Positions 38,096-50,617 of a stretch of DNA of 64,000 nt are shown here, piece after piece. Under the pieces are notes generated by a model. It saw only the letters and a list, made by a program, of their open reading frames with translations. It did no database searches and was not told the DNA's origin. This DNA comes from Phytoseiulus persimilis. Lineage: Eukaryota; Arthropoda; Arachnida; Mesostigmata; Phytoseiidae. The stretch spans positions 24,614,001 to 24,678,000 of the forward strand of contig CM075101.1 of the NCBI GenBank assembly GCA_037576195.1, in the 5' to 3' direction. Position numbers and translations under genes: made by a program. The first letter of the stretch is position 1, and every line of letters starts with the position of its first letter.

Positions 38096-41000
38096 CTAAT
38101 AGTATCTCCGAGGCGAGTACGATCTCTCGCGCTCACGATAACGGTCCCTGCCACCTCCGCCACCGCCGCGTCTCTCTCGGTACGGTGAAGGCGATCGAGT
38201 ATATCTCCGGCTTCGGCTGCCCCGATCGCTGCCTCCTCGGTCATAACCACCACCTCCGCCTCCTGATCCTCGCTTCGGTCTTCTTGTGGGGCGACCCATG
38301 TAGACTCCGGGAGTGGGCGTGTGAGCTCTCTTGGTGATCGAGAAATCGACACGGATTTTGCGTCCATCGATTTCCAGGCCTGCGGTTTTGAAGCCCACGG
38401 TTATAGAAGCTCATCGAGATCATTCGGCTATGGCGACTTCGGAAGTCCAGCGGAAAACGCAGCAAAAAAGCGGAGAAATGTAATAAAGTATAAGGTTTGC
38501 TCACCGTTGGCTTTCTCCTTGGCTTCGTGAGCATCGTCTTCGGATTCGTAGTAGACGAATCCGAAACCTCGCGAACGTCCAGTCTGGGCATCGTAGACAA
38601 CCTGAACGTCTTCAACGCGGCCGTACTTCGCAAAAAAATCTCTGAGCTCGCGCTCGTTGGTGTAGATCGACAAGCCGAAAACCCCGATGCAACGCGAAGG
38701 ATGTGGGCGTTCTCGATCGCCGGAGTGACGTTTTCTGTAAGGACAATAACTCAACAAAACATCCTCGAGAAGGGACCCAGCCAACTGTCTGCATGAATCC
38801 GATCAGATGCAAAAGTTAAAAAGGACTATTCCCCTGGGGGACTGAAACACTTCACCCGATCTTGAAGTGACCAACTCGTACAAATAGTGTGTGAATCCTG
38901 AACAAGCGGAATCGTACGGTGTTACCACGAGCGTATTGAGAGTGTAAGGGAATGAATTCTCTTCAGCGTACAAGAATCATGGAACATGTACAAAGATACA
39001 ACAATCAGGAAGTGGTTTTCCAAGACAAGAACTGAATCACTAAGAATGCTCCAATATTGAGCGGTCAAGAATGCGTGGCTCTCAATGAAGGTGAGGGACG
39101 CTTGAGGTCAGACTGCGTAGGTAGAAAGTCATTGCTTTGTGTCTCGATCGGGTTTATGAATATATTCATAGGGCGTTGTTCTAGTTGTTTTTTTTTTGTT
39201 AAGTGAACGGAAAGGAGCGGACAGATAAAGAGGGAGAACAGTGGTACAGTACCAGACATTGAGCGTGGCCTCATCCGGGCTTCTTTCTAATCTTCTATGA
39301 TGACCACCACAACGGCCTAGCTCTTCTTCTACATCGCCACAGAGTCTCCATTGATCATGAGTGTTTGATTGACATTGAGTTTTCGAGTTTCGACTGATTC
39401 ATGGGAATGGTTCGAACGATATTGCAATTGGCTTCTGTTGTTCTGTGCTGGTTTCTTAATCGATTCGCATTTTTAGCACCGGCAGTGATGTTGCGTAGGA
39501 GCAGAAGGACGAGAAGTACTTTCGCTCTCGACCGAACTGGAGTTTGACTGCTTCTGTGAACGCGAGTTCAAGTCTATGAATCATGACAAAACTTCATCGA
39601 CGAGTCCTCAATGATTGCCGATTCGATTCCCGCAACGACCACGATGCTGCACTTTGTCCGCTCGGAAGCGTCGCACACAATATTCACGATTCGGTGCTTC
39701 ACAAGTGATGAGTTCTCGTTATCGAGCGAATCTCTCGGATTGTATTCATTTCTCTAGGTCTTCGACGAGTCCACTCTTCGACCGCGATAACTTCAAACTT
39801 CCAGTGAAATCACAGTGAGCCCGGCGAATCGCTGTGACCTCACTTCGCAATGAATGTTTGTAGGCCCGTCGGTCAGCCGGGCGGCCAGTCAGTCAGACAG
39901 CTGATTGTTGAACGAGTCGATGTTCGATTTCAATAGTCTTCAGTCATTGACGGACGTCTTCTTAAATTTTCGGAGTCCACCGTTTCGGACACTTCCGCTG
40001 ATTTCCTCACCCTTCGTCTCCATCGTACCTGCTTCCTACGGGGGACCGGCTGCGGGACCGTCTGTCCTTCCGGTCTCGCCTTGATTCGCGATCTCTACTT
40101 CGGCTACGACTCCTGCTACGCCGATCTTCTCTGTCACGGTCAGACCGTGATCGAGAACGCGATCGGGAGTGCGAATCTCCGCGAACATAAACATCTCTCG
40201 GAGATATCTGCAATTCGAAACAAAAACGTCGCCGTTAGTCTCATCAAGCGCCCGATGAGCCAAAACCGTACAAACACTCCTCTTGTAGTCGGCTCACGGG
40301 CTGCTTCTAGAGTGACTCAGCGAATATTTCCGTTATAGGACAATGCATGCAGCCCTGAGTATCGTGCCACTCAGTAGAGGATTGAGCGTGCGCGGAAACC
40401 CATTCACGGTGTTGAGGTCGGACTTGAAACTCGAAGTCTTAGACTATTTGGTAAAAAAAAAATCGGAGAATTTCAACAACTTTCACCGCCGTGCTCCTAG
40501 TTCCTCTTGGAATTCCATGCCTGCTCCCCCCCCCCCCCCCCTCTCCCGCCTCGCAGAACTAAACAAGACAGCGCTCCTGATGTATCCGCAAACTATGACT
40601 ACACGATATGATGGTTCTTCATTCGCGTGTACTCCTTCGAAACTCCGTCGTGCGACGGGGAGTATGTTCACGCGCATCCAGTGATGAAGCCAATGCATTC
40701 TCGTTTCAAGGTCGAGAATGCGGCGACCGCTTGCAGAAGACCAGCAGTGTCCGTTCTGTGTGACGACAGCGCACATGACCAATCAATGAGTTGAACAGAA
40801 TTCCGGTGTCCACCTTGAGAAGCACCTCCTGATGTGGCGAGGTATTTGCTTGAATATGAGGGATTGGATACTGGATACAAGACTTTTCCTAATGATAGGA
40901 GAACCCTCAATTGAGGAATAATTTGAGTGAATTGAATAATCCGGGGATTTATGCCTCCACAAACGCGATTCGACTTGCTGGGAAACCAAAGAATACGATA

Positions 41001-41704
41001 CCAAGAATCGTGAACCAACAAACTGAATTCGAGGCTCTGAGCTTGGCGAAGCTGGCGCCCGGCGATTGCCCGCGCAGTTGATGCTGGCGCGGCCATCTAT
41101 TTCGTTTCGTACCCGGAACGCGCCACTTAACGTCCTTGAAGCGAACTTTCGTGCTCACAAGAACCATGTTGAAGATTACTCCAACATTACTCTCATTGTG
41201 CCTCGAATACTTTTCAATAGCATTCTACAGCCCGACAAGGCTCGGAACTCGGGCGGGAAGCGCATTTTTGAGCGACGTACTCTTTATGTGAAACAGCATG
41301 TTACGACACCGCGTTTTGCGAATCTTTCGACTTGTAATGCGTTTTAGGCCGACTTGTGATTCCTTCGAAGAATGATGTCGACTCCCAATCGACGCCGAAT
41401 CCAATTTTCTCGGCGGTATCATATGACCGTTCATCGACAATGAAATGCGGACGCGCTCCATAGGATGTAAGCTCGCCGGCTAGGCATGGCTTTGTGGATT
41501 CGCCCCGAAACCCGCGAGCGGTGTTTTGGAGAACGCCGAATATAAGGTGACTGTCGATTCTACCTATTGTATAAGAGCATTCAAATATTCGGATCTATCA
41601 GATGGGAGAAATCGCCGCAAACGAGCCGCTGACGAAAACCTCGTTGATCTCATATCCGAATCAAAGATTTCTCACGATGTCCTACTCACATCTCTGTCGC
41701 TCAT
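38096..41704 (-). CDS. tra2: Transformer-2 splicing regulator (RS-RRM-RS), four exons
   Basis: SR-like nuclear protein that binds GAA-rich exonic enhancers and promotes exon inclusion; in insects it acts with Transformer on doublesex and fruitless. Exons: 41704-41690, 40207-40029, 38734-38505 and 38379-38096, summing to 235 residues in frame. An Arg/Ser-rich domain fills residues 15-60. The RRM starts near residue 80 with RNP2 [10 protein letters not shown] and has RNP1 [10 protein letters not shown]. The family linker [17 protein letters not shown] follows, then a Gly-rich and second Arg/Ser-rich tail ending SYSPRRYY. The first exon encodes only MSDRD; it was chosen because it has an ATG, a perfect GTGAGTAG donor and the correct phase, and is the least certain part. 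Intron 1 is 1482 bp, long for this window. Confidence 0.93.
40526..40541. repeat. C16 homopolymer tract
   Basis: Run of 16 C in intron 1 of tra2; on the transcript strand it is a G run. Length may be unreliable in sequencing. Confidence 0.7.
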
Positions 41705-43129
41705 TATTGTTGAACTGTGGCTTCGGAGATCGGCGGAGAAGATTTCAATCTACAAATCGACAGCCAGATGAGTTCGTGGATCCCGAAGGCGACGAAGGAC
41801 AAAGAAACGACGAGGTACGAATCGCGTATTTCATCCAACACCAACAGCAGCCGCTAGCACACTGCGAAATACACACACACTAGCAACAACGAGGAGCTCG
41901 CCGCCGCCAACGCCGCTGCCGACACAACACACTCTGTGGGCGACGAAATCATAGCCACCAAGCGCCGAAAACCCACACACGCGCTCGAGGTCGTCTCGCC
42001 TCATCCCGATGTCAGCAGACGACGTTGGGTTCGCTCTTCCTCTGCGCCTCGCCACGAACTCGATTCGAGTGAACTCTCATGAACATTGAATCCTCCTGTT
42101 TCCGTGCGCAGCAGCGTTCCCAGAGTCCCGGTTATGTAGCGGCTTCGCATGAGATCGTCTTCGTCGGATAGGAGTTCGAAACAATAGTTGCGGATCGCAT
42201 TCTGGGAGGCTCGGTTGGTTGCCCGGGGAACCCTCGAGCTGTGTGCTACGGCCCTGTGAGATGCTCACATTCTGGAGCAAAGCCCGCCATCCCGATGATT
42301 CGAAAAAACTTCGCTCGCCCTGAAGCGGCTCGAAGTGTACCTCGAAGATCGTGCCATGCTTCCGATTTTCCGATTCACGAGAGAGAAGCTGCGGGAACTT
42401 GATCAACTGCAAATCGCATCATGTGGAAAATTGTGAGGGAGCTCGGCTTCTCCGCGTTCGAAGGTTAACTGAGGGAAAATGACCTGCAGTGCAATGAAAG
42501 CCGGCGTCGTCGATTTAACCCTGGCTGATCACGGATGAGTCCAATTTGAACTGTTAGTAAAGGGACACGGGGAACCCGGCGCTAGAATAAGCCTCAACGA
42601 AGACTGCAATTTCTTCATCGACAATCTCGATGAGAACTCAATAATTTATTCACAGTTGATCAACCTCGTCCCAGACTCGTTGATTTCCCGTCCGATTGAT
42701 CGATTTTGTCAAGACCAAATAGAAATTTATCGGCGAAAAACGCGAGGTCGACTCGAGTTCGAGGTTTGATACATAGCTACCGCGCATGTCTTGGAAAGAA
42801 AAGATAACATTGGGTACGGACGATTGCTCCTTACGAAAAATTGAGATCGAATGTTTTGTTGTAGTTCTGGTTTCTTTGTGATCCTTCTTCTCTCCAAAAG
42901 TACAAGATTAAGAATCGGGGAAGCGCATCTAAACCACGTGATCTCAATCGATGATTCCTTAAATATTACATACCCGCGAAGAACTCTATGGCAGCAATTC
43001 TCCCAACCGCAACCGCACGGGTTGACAAGAGTTGCGACCGAAGACGCTTTATGGGCTAGTTATACATTGCGTTGCTGTACGTTATCATCGTTTATATACA
43101 AATGCCTAACCCTTCTAGATAATGGCGTC
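41705..43129. other. Intergenic between tra2 5' end and KDM3 3' end
   Basis: A CA-rich and GCC-rich patch at about 41855-41945 could be part of the tra2 promoter on the minus strand. The plus-strand hexamer TTTATT near 42645 reads AATAAA on the minus strand and could serve KDM3. No other gene was recognised. Confidence 0.4.
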
Positions 43130-46100
43130 CTACAACATAGGTTCAACGTCGTTGACCAGTCTCGATACAGCTTCACTTCCCTCGGTCAGACAAGTGACGG
43201 CATCTTTCACGGCATGATAGACCACGTTCTTGATCTGGAAGTCGAAATCATGAATGAAGCATGAATTATCGCGGAAGCCTGGCTATCGATCATGTCTCGG
43301 AACTCAAATCTAGCCGATTTCATTCGCAGTTCATTTGAATGAGTCAACAACTCTAACCTGGAGTTTATCTTCGTGGTTCGTGTGCGAATCAGATAGGAAA
43401 CGGAATTCGTTAGTGAGTCTCAAGCAATGAGCCAGGTTCTCCGGTGAAACGAAATCCTCAGCCACTTTGATGCAAGAGTGGAGGTTGCGCACTTGGTGAG
43501 GTGCGCCCGCAGGAATGAAGACTGTATCGCCTAAACACTGAGCGATCGCGTACCCCTCGACTCCATATTCTTTCCAGAGTCGCTTCCGAAGCTCTCGGTC
43601 GAGATACCAGAGCTGGTCGTGAATGGGGTCCGAATTCGTTTCCAACCTGTTCCCTTTCTCCATCTGAAAATTTTACGAGCGTTCAAAGCAGACTGGCACG
43701 AGTTCATAGTTCAACGGTCCGACGAGCTATCGTAATGCTCAAGCGTCGTCACTGTTCGGACAGTCAACGTACTGTGACTTTACGAAGGAGCTGTCGAATC
43801 GGTTCCGCATCCTGCGCATCGAATATGTGCCAAACGGCACCGACTCTAGCGCCTTGCTCACGAACTCTTTTCATCTGTATGGCATCGCAGCCTGCCTCCT
43901 CGACTGCATTTAATGCCTCTTCAATGTGGCGTTGACAATTTCCATCACGTGGAATTCCGACATAAACCATCACGTTGGCTGCATCGCTCATGTCGAGATG
44001 GAGGTTTGTTGTTCCTGGAAATCACACCTTCTGTTATTCGCTCCGATCCAAAATAACCCGACGGTGACTTGAGCAAGAAGGAATAGAGAGCTCACCTTTA
44101 GTGGGGAAGAGGGCGGACCCGTATGCGTTGTACATCTTCGGACCTAGATCCGGGGGAACAAAGCAGTCTGGCAATCTATTAGCGAGGTTCAGAGCACCTT
44201 CTCTGAGAGTGTACATGGGAAGAGGAAGTGCTTTCATAAGGTCCGCATAACGTGTCGGGAGAACCTCGCTGAAGTTCTCGTCGGGTGGCCAATCCTTGAG
44301 TTTTAACAACATGTGTTCGCCGTCGCGATCTCTCATGCGCTTCGCGAAACATTCGAATCCTTCCCAGAACTTCTTCATCGGGATGAATTTCCCCAGGTCC
44401 GAACCGGTCTTGCAGTCAACCAGGGAACTCTTCTGTTCCCCGAAATCCCGCAAAAATGCTTCCGGATGCCAGAGATTCATGTCCAGAACCTCTGACACGT
44501 GGGCGACGACGATTGGCTGACCTCGATTCCACTGTTCTTGAAATAGTTCGATGTTCGACTGGTTTGTTGCATCGAGCAAAAGTAACAGTTTGCCCTTGCA
44601 GAGCCATTTGTGGGGCGCTTTGTATTGCGTGGAGCTTTCGATTTTGTGCGAGAAACGTAGAGCCAGAGCCTGATGACGACTGCTAGAAACTGGCAAACGG
44701 CACGGCTTGTGGAGCAGTTCTAGAGTTTGCTTTACAGTATCAAATATAACCGAATCCCATTCTTGAGCATCCGAATGTTCACCGCTTCCTTCGACCTGAA
44801 ACAATCAATGATCCCAATTCAGCGAACCGCGAGTACCTCAAACAAGGCTTCTGTGATACACAGGCAGCGATAGATATTTCTCAATCGGAACAGAGATTAT
44901 GCGATCGGGTGGAGGGTTGTTTGTCTACAAACCTTGATTTGCGATCCTATGTTTTGCTGGCGAGTAGCTATGTCTGCTAAGAAATCGAGTGAGGATTCCG
45001 ATTTGATTTGCTTAGCTTGATCGGATTTTCTAAGGTTTCGACCGTGCGTGCGTTTAGGAACCGCCGAGTGGAGCAGCGCCCGCAGTGTCTGTAAACAGTG
45101 CAACAAATAAAGAGGTTTAGAACTTCATTCGGAAGTGCGTTCTCTAACGCTGAAATCACTGTAACGACATGAACCCTCCGGCAACCAATCTGGCTCGTCC
45201 ACACCCAACTAGTTTGCCTCTTGGTAGATCTGAGAGATGGCGGAAAGGAGTAACTCACGTTGCTAGCACACTTTTCAGCGGTGACTGCCCGCTTCAAAGA
45301 CTTCTCAAACTCGATGTCAGGGAGCTGAGAACAACTGCACTTCGAAGGTATATTGCGATCCCTACGAATTTCATGCTGCCGCGTGTTGAGCTCCTCTAGC
45401 AAATTGCCGGGAATGATCTGAGTCATCATCAAACTTCGAGGCTCATGGGGCCGCATCGACTTTGGGTTGCCGCAGAAAAGCCAACGGAACTCGTCCTTGA
45501 TGGGATCGGTGTTCTTGACCATGACTTTTCTATCCATCCGACTTTTGAAGCAATCTGTGCAAGACACGAAGCCACAGTGGCCGCAAGTCCAATGGAGATT
45601 AAAAATCGTCGTGGAACAAACATCGCACATCTCTCGGACTCCGTAAACTTTCTTCCATCTTATCCGTTTGCTGACGGGCATATCCTTCGGCAGAAAGCTC
45701 TTGTAATTCTGGAAATTGAAATTCGTACCCTCAGACTCCGTCTTCAAAGAAACCCAGCTCGGCGGGAAATTTTCTTGAACATTGCAATCCGACCCACCTC
45801 GATAACATCCATCTCCTGTTTCACTATACCACAAAGTATATCTCCGACGTTCGCCAGGACCATCCTGGCAGTTTTCACGTCCATAGGAGCAGGTTTCAGG
45901 TGATCCGTAGTCACGGAGTCGCGTAGAACGGTCATCCATATACGGAGGTCACTCTCTGTGGCGTCTTCCGAGTCTGTGAAACCTTCGGCTTGTACCATGT
46001 CTCCAACAAAGCGCAGTTTCCGGAACTCGTTGAACCGACATTCGTTGTTCTCATCCGTCATCGTCCGGCACGAAATGCACTTGGCAAACTTCTTAGAGGA

Positions 46101-46835
46101 GACATCCAAAAGACCGAAGCAGGGCCCGTCTTGAACAAAGGGTTTCCCAGAAGCCTTGCGATCCGCCCACGGATCATAGGGTTTCTCCCTCACGGGTCGA
46201 CGTGACATTTCTTCGGCCTGGATGCCCTCGGCGAACTTTACAAGAGCATTTGGGTCGACCGATTTCTTCCGACGACCTCGTTTCTTCGGTTGCACAACTG
46301 CCTGGTCCCTCCCTAGAGTCAGTTGATTGTGTTTTTCGAGTTGAGTAGGAGGGGACTGAACCTGAGCTTGCTCCTCGTTCCCGATCTTGTCCGAGTCTAT
46401 GCTGAGACTTCTTTTCAAACGATCCGGGCGACCGTTCAGAGCTTCGTCGTTGGTGTTCGACATGTTGCTGACGTCATGACCGTTGGAGTAGTTCACAACG
46501 CCATAGTCTATCGCGCCGTTGAGAGTGCAAGCCCCCGTGTAAACCTGAGACGCATCCGCATAATTCACAGCGTGCGCAGCCATAGGGAGAGATGTAGTCA
46601 GGTTTGTATGGGTATGATACATCGGGTTGGGAATGAGTCCCTGTTCGATGAGGTGCTGCTGATCCTTGTACGTGTTGTCTCCTCTGTAACCAAAACAACG
46701 GTCGGGCTTCAGAGGTTGCGGTGGCACACAGACTCGAGCAACAATTCTCAGTGAAGGCGGAACATATCCCTCGAGACAAGAGGATGATTCGATGATCTCA
46801 GCGAAGAAGGATTCCACTCCAACAGACGAATCAAT
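43130..46835 (-). CDS. Kdm3: KDM3-family JmjC histone H3K9 demethylase
   Basis: Nuclear Fe(II)/2-oxoglutarate dioxygenase that removes mono- and dimethyl marks from H3K9. Exons: 46835-45798, 45708-45259, 45088-44933, 44795-44096, 44014-43773, 43663-43358 and 43234-43130, about 998 residues in one frame. The N-terminal third is low-complexity with a basic PKKRGRRKK signal. A Cys-rich zinc-finger region typical of the family starts near residue 373 ([21 protein letters not shown]). The JmjC part carries [30 protein letters not shown], the iron ligands in [17 protein letters not shown] (HxD near residue 787) and the distal His in [10 protein letters not shown] near residue 918, then [10 protein letters not shown]-like [13 protein letters not shown]. 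The C-terminus is [14 protein letters not shown] plausible earlier exon lies at 47015-46938 (ends GKMCG) but its phase does not fit the next acceptor, so the true N-terminus is unresolved. Confidence 0.93.
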
Positions 46836-46937
46836 CTATCAGTAGTAATCCTCATGAGGTTCGGACGAAGAACTGCTCGATCCACGTTCGACTGGGACAC
46901 CTGTTCGCACCTATTAGAAAAGGAAAACGGAACTCAC

Positions 46938-47015
46938 CCGCACATCTTTCCGATTACATAGTCGCTGGTAGGTTGCAAGTCCATGAGATTGAGCAAATCA
47001 CAAGATACTTCGCAT
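46938..47015 (-). CDS. Possible upstream KDM3 exon
   Basis: A 78-bp segment bounded by TTTCAG and GTGAGT reads CEVSCDLLNLMDLQPTSDY and ends in KMCG. Its outgoing phase (2) does not match the phase needed at the known KDM3 exon, and the intervening acceptor at 46910 leads into another frame. It may belong to KDM3 through an unseen exon or be spurious. Confidence 0.25.
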
Positions 47016-50000
47016 CTGAAACAAATCACCGTTACACTTGCCTCTCGTGAAAGCTACTGCCCGAAGACAACCGTGTCCAAGGGTTGAGAGATCGTCAAGT
47101 AACTCCCTAGGTGTTTGCAACGGAACATGAGAATAGCGGTTGTACCTCCGAGAACCCTCCGCAGAAGTCACTGTTTTAGTGAATCCACAGAGCTAAGCGC
47201 ACCATTCCTGGACACTCATTTCTCTGCAACGAGTTTCGCGCAATTCCTCCCGCCATCACTCAAGTGACCAGTGGAACCGAAAAGCTCAGCTGAAGCTGTC
47301 TCGAGAGGAAAGTTTGACGATCAAGAAGTTTGGACGTCGAGCGTTCGAAACACGGGACCCCAGGGTATGCTCGGACGCATACGAAGCGGGCTTCCACTTT
47401 CACCTCCATTCTTTGTGCAAATTCGAGAGCCTCGCGTGACTCTTATACCCAAGGAATGCTTTGGATGTCTGTTCCATTCGTATAGCAGACCTGACGAAGA
47501 ACGCGACCATGATTACGACATTGAGGAGACGGTCAACCTTCAGTTCAAACAAACACTGCGTTCCATAAGGAAGTAGCCACAAAGGAGCGCCATGTGGCTT
47601 TAAGGTGCATGCTTTCGTTGAATTCAATGCAAGTTCGAGCCCTGAGAGAGTCAATCAACTCTCCTGAAGCAGTCGAAATGGATAGTGAGTGGAGGAGGTC
47701 TATCCCGCATTCAAGCTTCAACGATATAACAACAGAAGACGTCGCAATGGGACAGCGTGTCGATTAACACATTCTGGACATACCTCGAGGCTAGAGACAG
47801 TTGCCTCACTTCGTCATGACCATGCGGAAGCAGTCTCAGCACGAAAATCCACTGAATTTATGGTAGAAAACAGTTAAACGATCAGATATAAGCTCGCAGC
47901 AAAAACCCCACCAAAATACGACTGTTGTGATTTACCCGGGGTTGGAATTTACCTAGGTAGATCTCTAGCAAGAGAGCGAAAGCGTTGCCACTGGAACGAT
48001 TGAAGGAAGAAGCTTTTCAGCGCATGAATTTCTCAGTGGAACATTCTCGCCTGAAGCGATGATAATTCGCATAAGATTCGAAGTCGCCCCCGGGGAATGA
48101 GTTCCCCGAATCCAGTCCGTGACTGCGGGCCCACGCAACCGCAGCGCCCTCGTAGGACGAACACGGAACCAGTGAAAGGCAAGGCTCTACGTGCCCAGAG
48201 TCAACTCGGGGGCAAACCTCGACTGCCTCACGCGATAGTCTCAATGCGCTAACGTGTTCGAGAAATGTTTCCCTCTATTCGACGGCTCGAACGATTGCTC
48301 ACTTCGCAGTCACAGCTGTGGCTCGACTCCGATCAGGCCATATCGCGCTCTAACAATGTCAGCAACAGAAATTACCATACGAATAGGACGTTTGCCGTAG
48401 ATCGCCTTGAATAACCGATCAATGCGCGAACGCATCCAGTCAGCTAGTTGACCATTCGGACTTGATTGGTGGCTCCTTCTTCTACTGCTCGTCCACAACT
48501 CGAGCGAGTCATTGATCATGAATTCTCATCATGATCTCTGACGATTGATTTTCTGGAAGCACTGCTCACGTGTATCCTTCTGATGCTTTCACTGTGTATC
48601 CCGATGGTGACGTGAATCTCGGTCTGGCGTCGGTGTCGTCACCTTGTCCCTCAGTCGCGAATTACAGGAGAAATCAGGTCTATCTGGTGTCTGAGCCATT
48701 AAGTACGTCCTGGAGAAAGGAGAAAATGGAGATCCACATCTTGATGCAGTCAATGAGTCCGTTTTCTCCCCCGGAGACTTTTCAGTCGATCCAAGCCACG
48801 AGTAGAAACGTGGCTGACGTGGTGATATGGGGATCCATTTCATAAAGCCCTCTGATTACCTCTTATACACACTAATTTCTCGGAATGAGCGGAACAGGAA
48901 AGTCGAGCATCCTTAAATGTTCCATGCCGGCTTGAGACATAAGTGTGTATTGCGAGTCTCGTTGGATTGCGACGATCGGACAATATCTGTCTCTCAAGTT
49001 TTTCTTCGGTATACAGTGCTCGAGGATGGTCACGCGCGGAAACCGATCCGCAAGAGGAAGCTTCTCATTTACCAATGGAATTGGCTCCAATTTCGCCCGA
49101 TTCCCTCGTTGACTTTCTGATTACTGAGTGGTGATCGATTCTCTTCGGCCATTTGTCGGGAATCCAAGTGGATCTGCCACAGTGATGAACAGAGGCATTG
49201 CTCTCTCCGATCCTCGGGATAGACGTTCGTTTGCAAGATACGGGTCTCCGATGTGCACATTCCGCTTCGACTTCATTTCGATCAGCTCGGATTGCTCGGG
49301 AAACTGGACCGAATAACAGCTTCATGAGGCAAATGTTTTCCCTGCTCACCTTGGAAGCATCTTCATCGAGGAAATCACCCTGAGTCCTGACAGCGCATTA
49401 ATCCACGCTCGGACCGGGTTCGACGGAGGCGATGAGGAGCCTGGCCGCTTGAAGGATCGAACTTCAATTGGCACTTCTCCTCCGATTGCTTTTCTCCATT
49501 GTGCTGCATAAAAATAGACAAGTGTCGTACCACCGAACGACCTTCACATCAGGATGGCGGAAGACCTCGACCGTACCGCCTGGAAGTGTTGTCCTTGACC
49601 GATTGATCGAAAGAAAAATGGCTCCTTGCGTGATGCGCTGTATCGCTGAAGATCAGCCCCCAGTTCGAGTCTAATGAACTAGGAAAGCACATAATCTCCA
49701 AGATGGTCTCTGGAATGAATCTATGCGTGATCGTCCTCACTGCCGAGATGTTCGAGCTGAGCTACATTCGGAACCTCATGACTATGCCCTCAAGCATCAG
49801 ATCCTACCGCTTGGAAAATCTCAGGGGCACTATGGGTTGATACAAATATCTGGATCCCGGCGATGGAGTCTGACCCTGATTTTCCCAGCCCAGGTTCCAT
49901 TCCGATTCAAAACGATGAAGTTCTCTTCTGGAAACTGGAACGAAAACTATGCGTTATTTCAATGGAATGTCCACGAAAACCTTATCGCTCCCGTTCCATA

Positions 50001-50617
50001 TCTTTCGAACATGTACTATGCTTCGAGAAGCGAATGTCTCGAGAAATGAGTGCCCCCTCCAATGAATCAATGAACTATTTATCGTTGTCCAGCGTGTTTC
50101 TCGGTAGAGACGGGAATCTTTTTTCGCCTCCGTTCTCATCGAAGGAATCGTCTGGTGACGGAGCCTCGAAAATTTTCGGAATAACTTCACTCCTGATTCC
50201 CGGAAAAAATACGGAGAGCCGTTCTGTTCTGTCACCCCTGGGTACCTGATTCAAATTTTGCCGCCACTGGAACGCACATCGCACGTTCAACGAAGTTCTC
50301 CTGATTTCGACGTTGAACAACCTATCGTCCCTCGTGTTACTGATTTGAGGTTTTTTTGTGCCGCACATACATATTCGAAATCGCCGAATATCAGGAATCG
50401 AAAAATATCAGGACGGATTGTGCGCTGGCAGCTCCTCCAAAAACGTCACTTTGGGTATCTAGCTTTCGCTTCTTCTTTACAGCAGTCAGTCACTACGAAG
50501 AGCTTGTGCAGGGAAGCAGGACTTTCAACATCAAGAACTCTGCCACCGAAGAGCGTCCTGGAGCTGTATTTGTGTTTCTCAGGCGGTTGAAGTGCTCGAA
50601 GAGTTCTTATCCTCATC
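47016..50617. other. About 3.6 kb without a recognised gene
   Basis: It lies between divergent KDM3 (minus) and fem-1 (plus), so both promoters should be here. Frames at 47271-47576 and 49723-50049 (plus) are moderately protein-like but unassigned and overlap antisense frames. I see no repeat or RNA gene. Confidence 0.45.
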
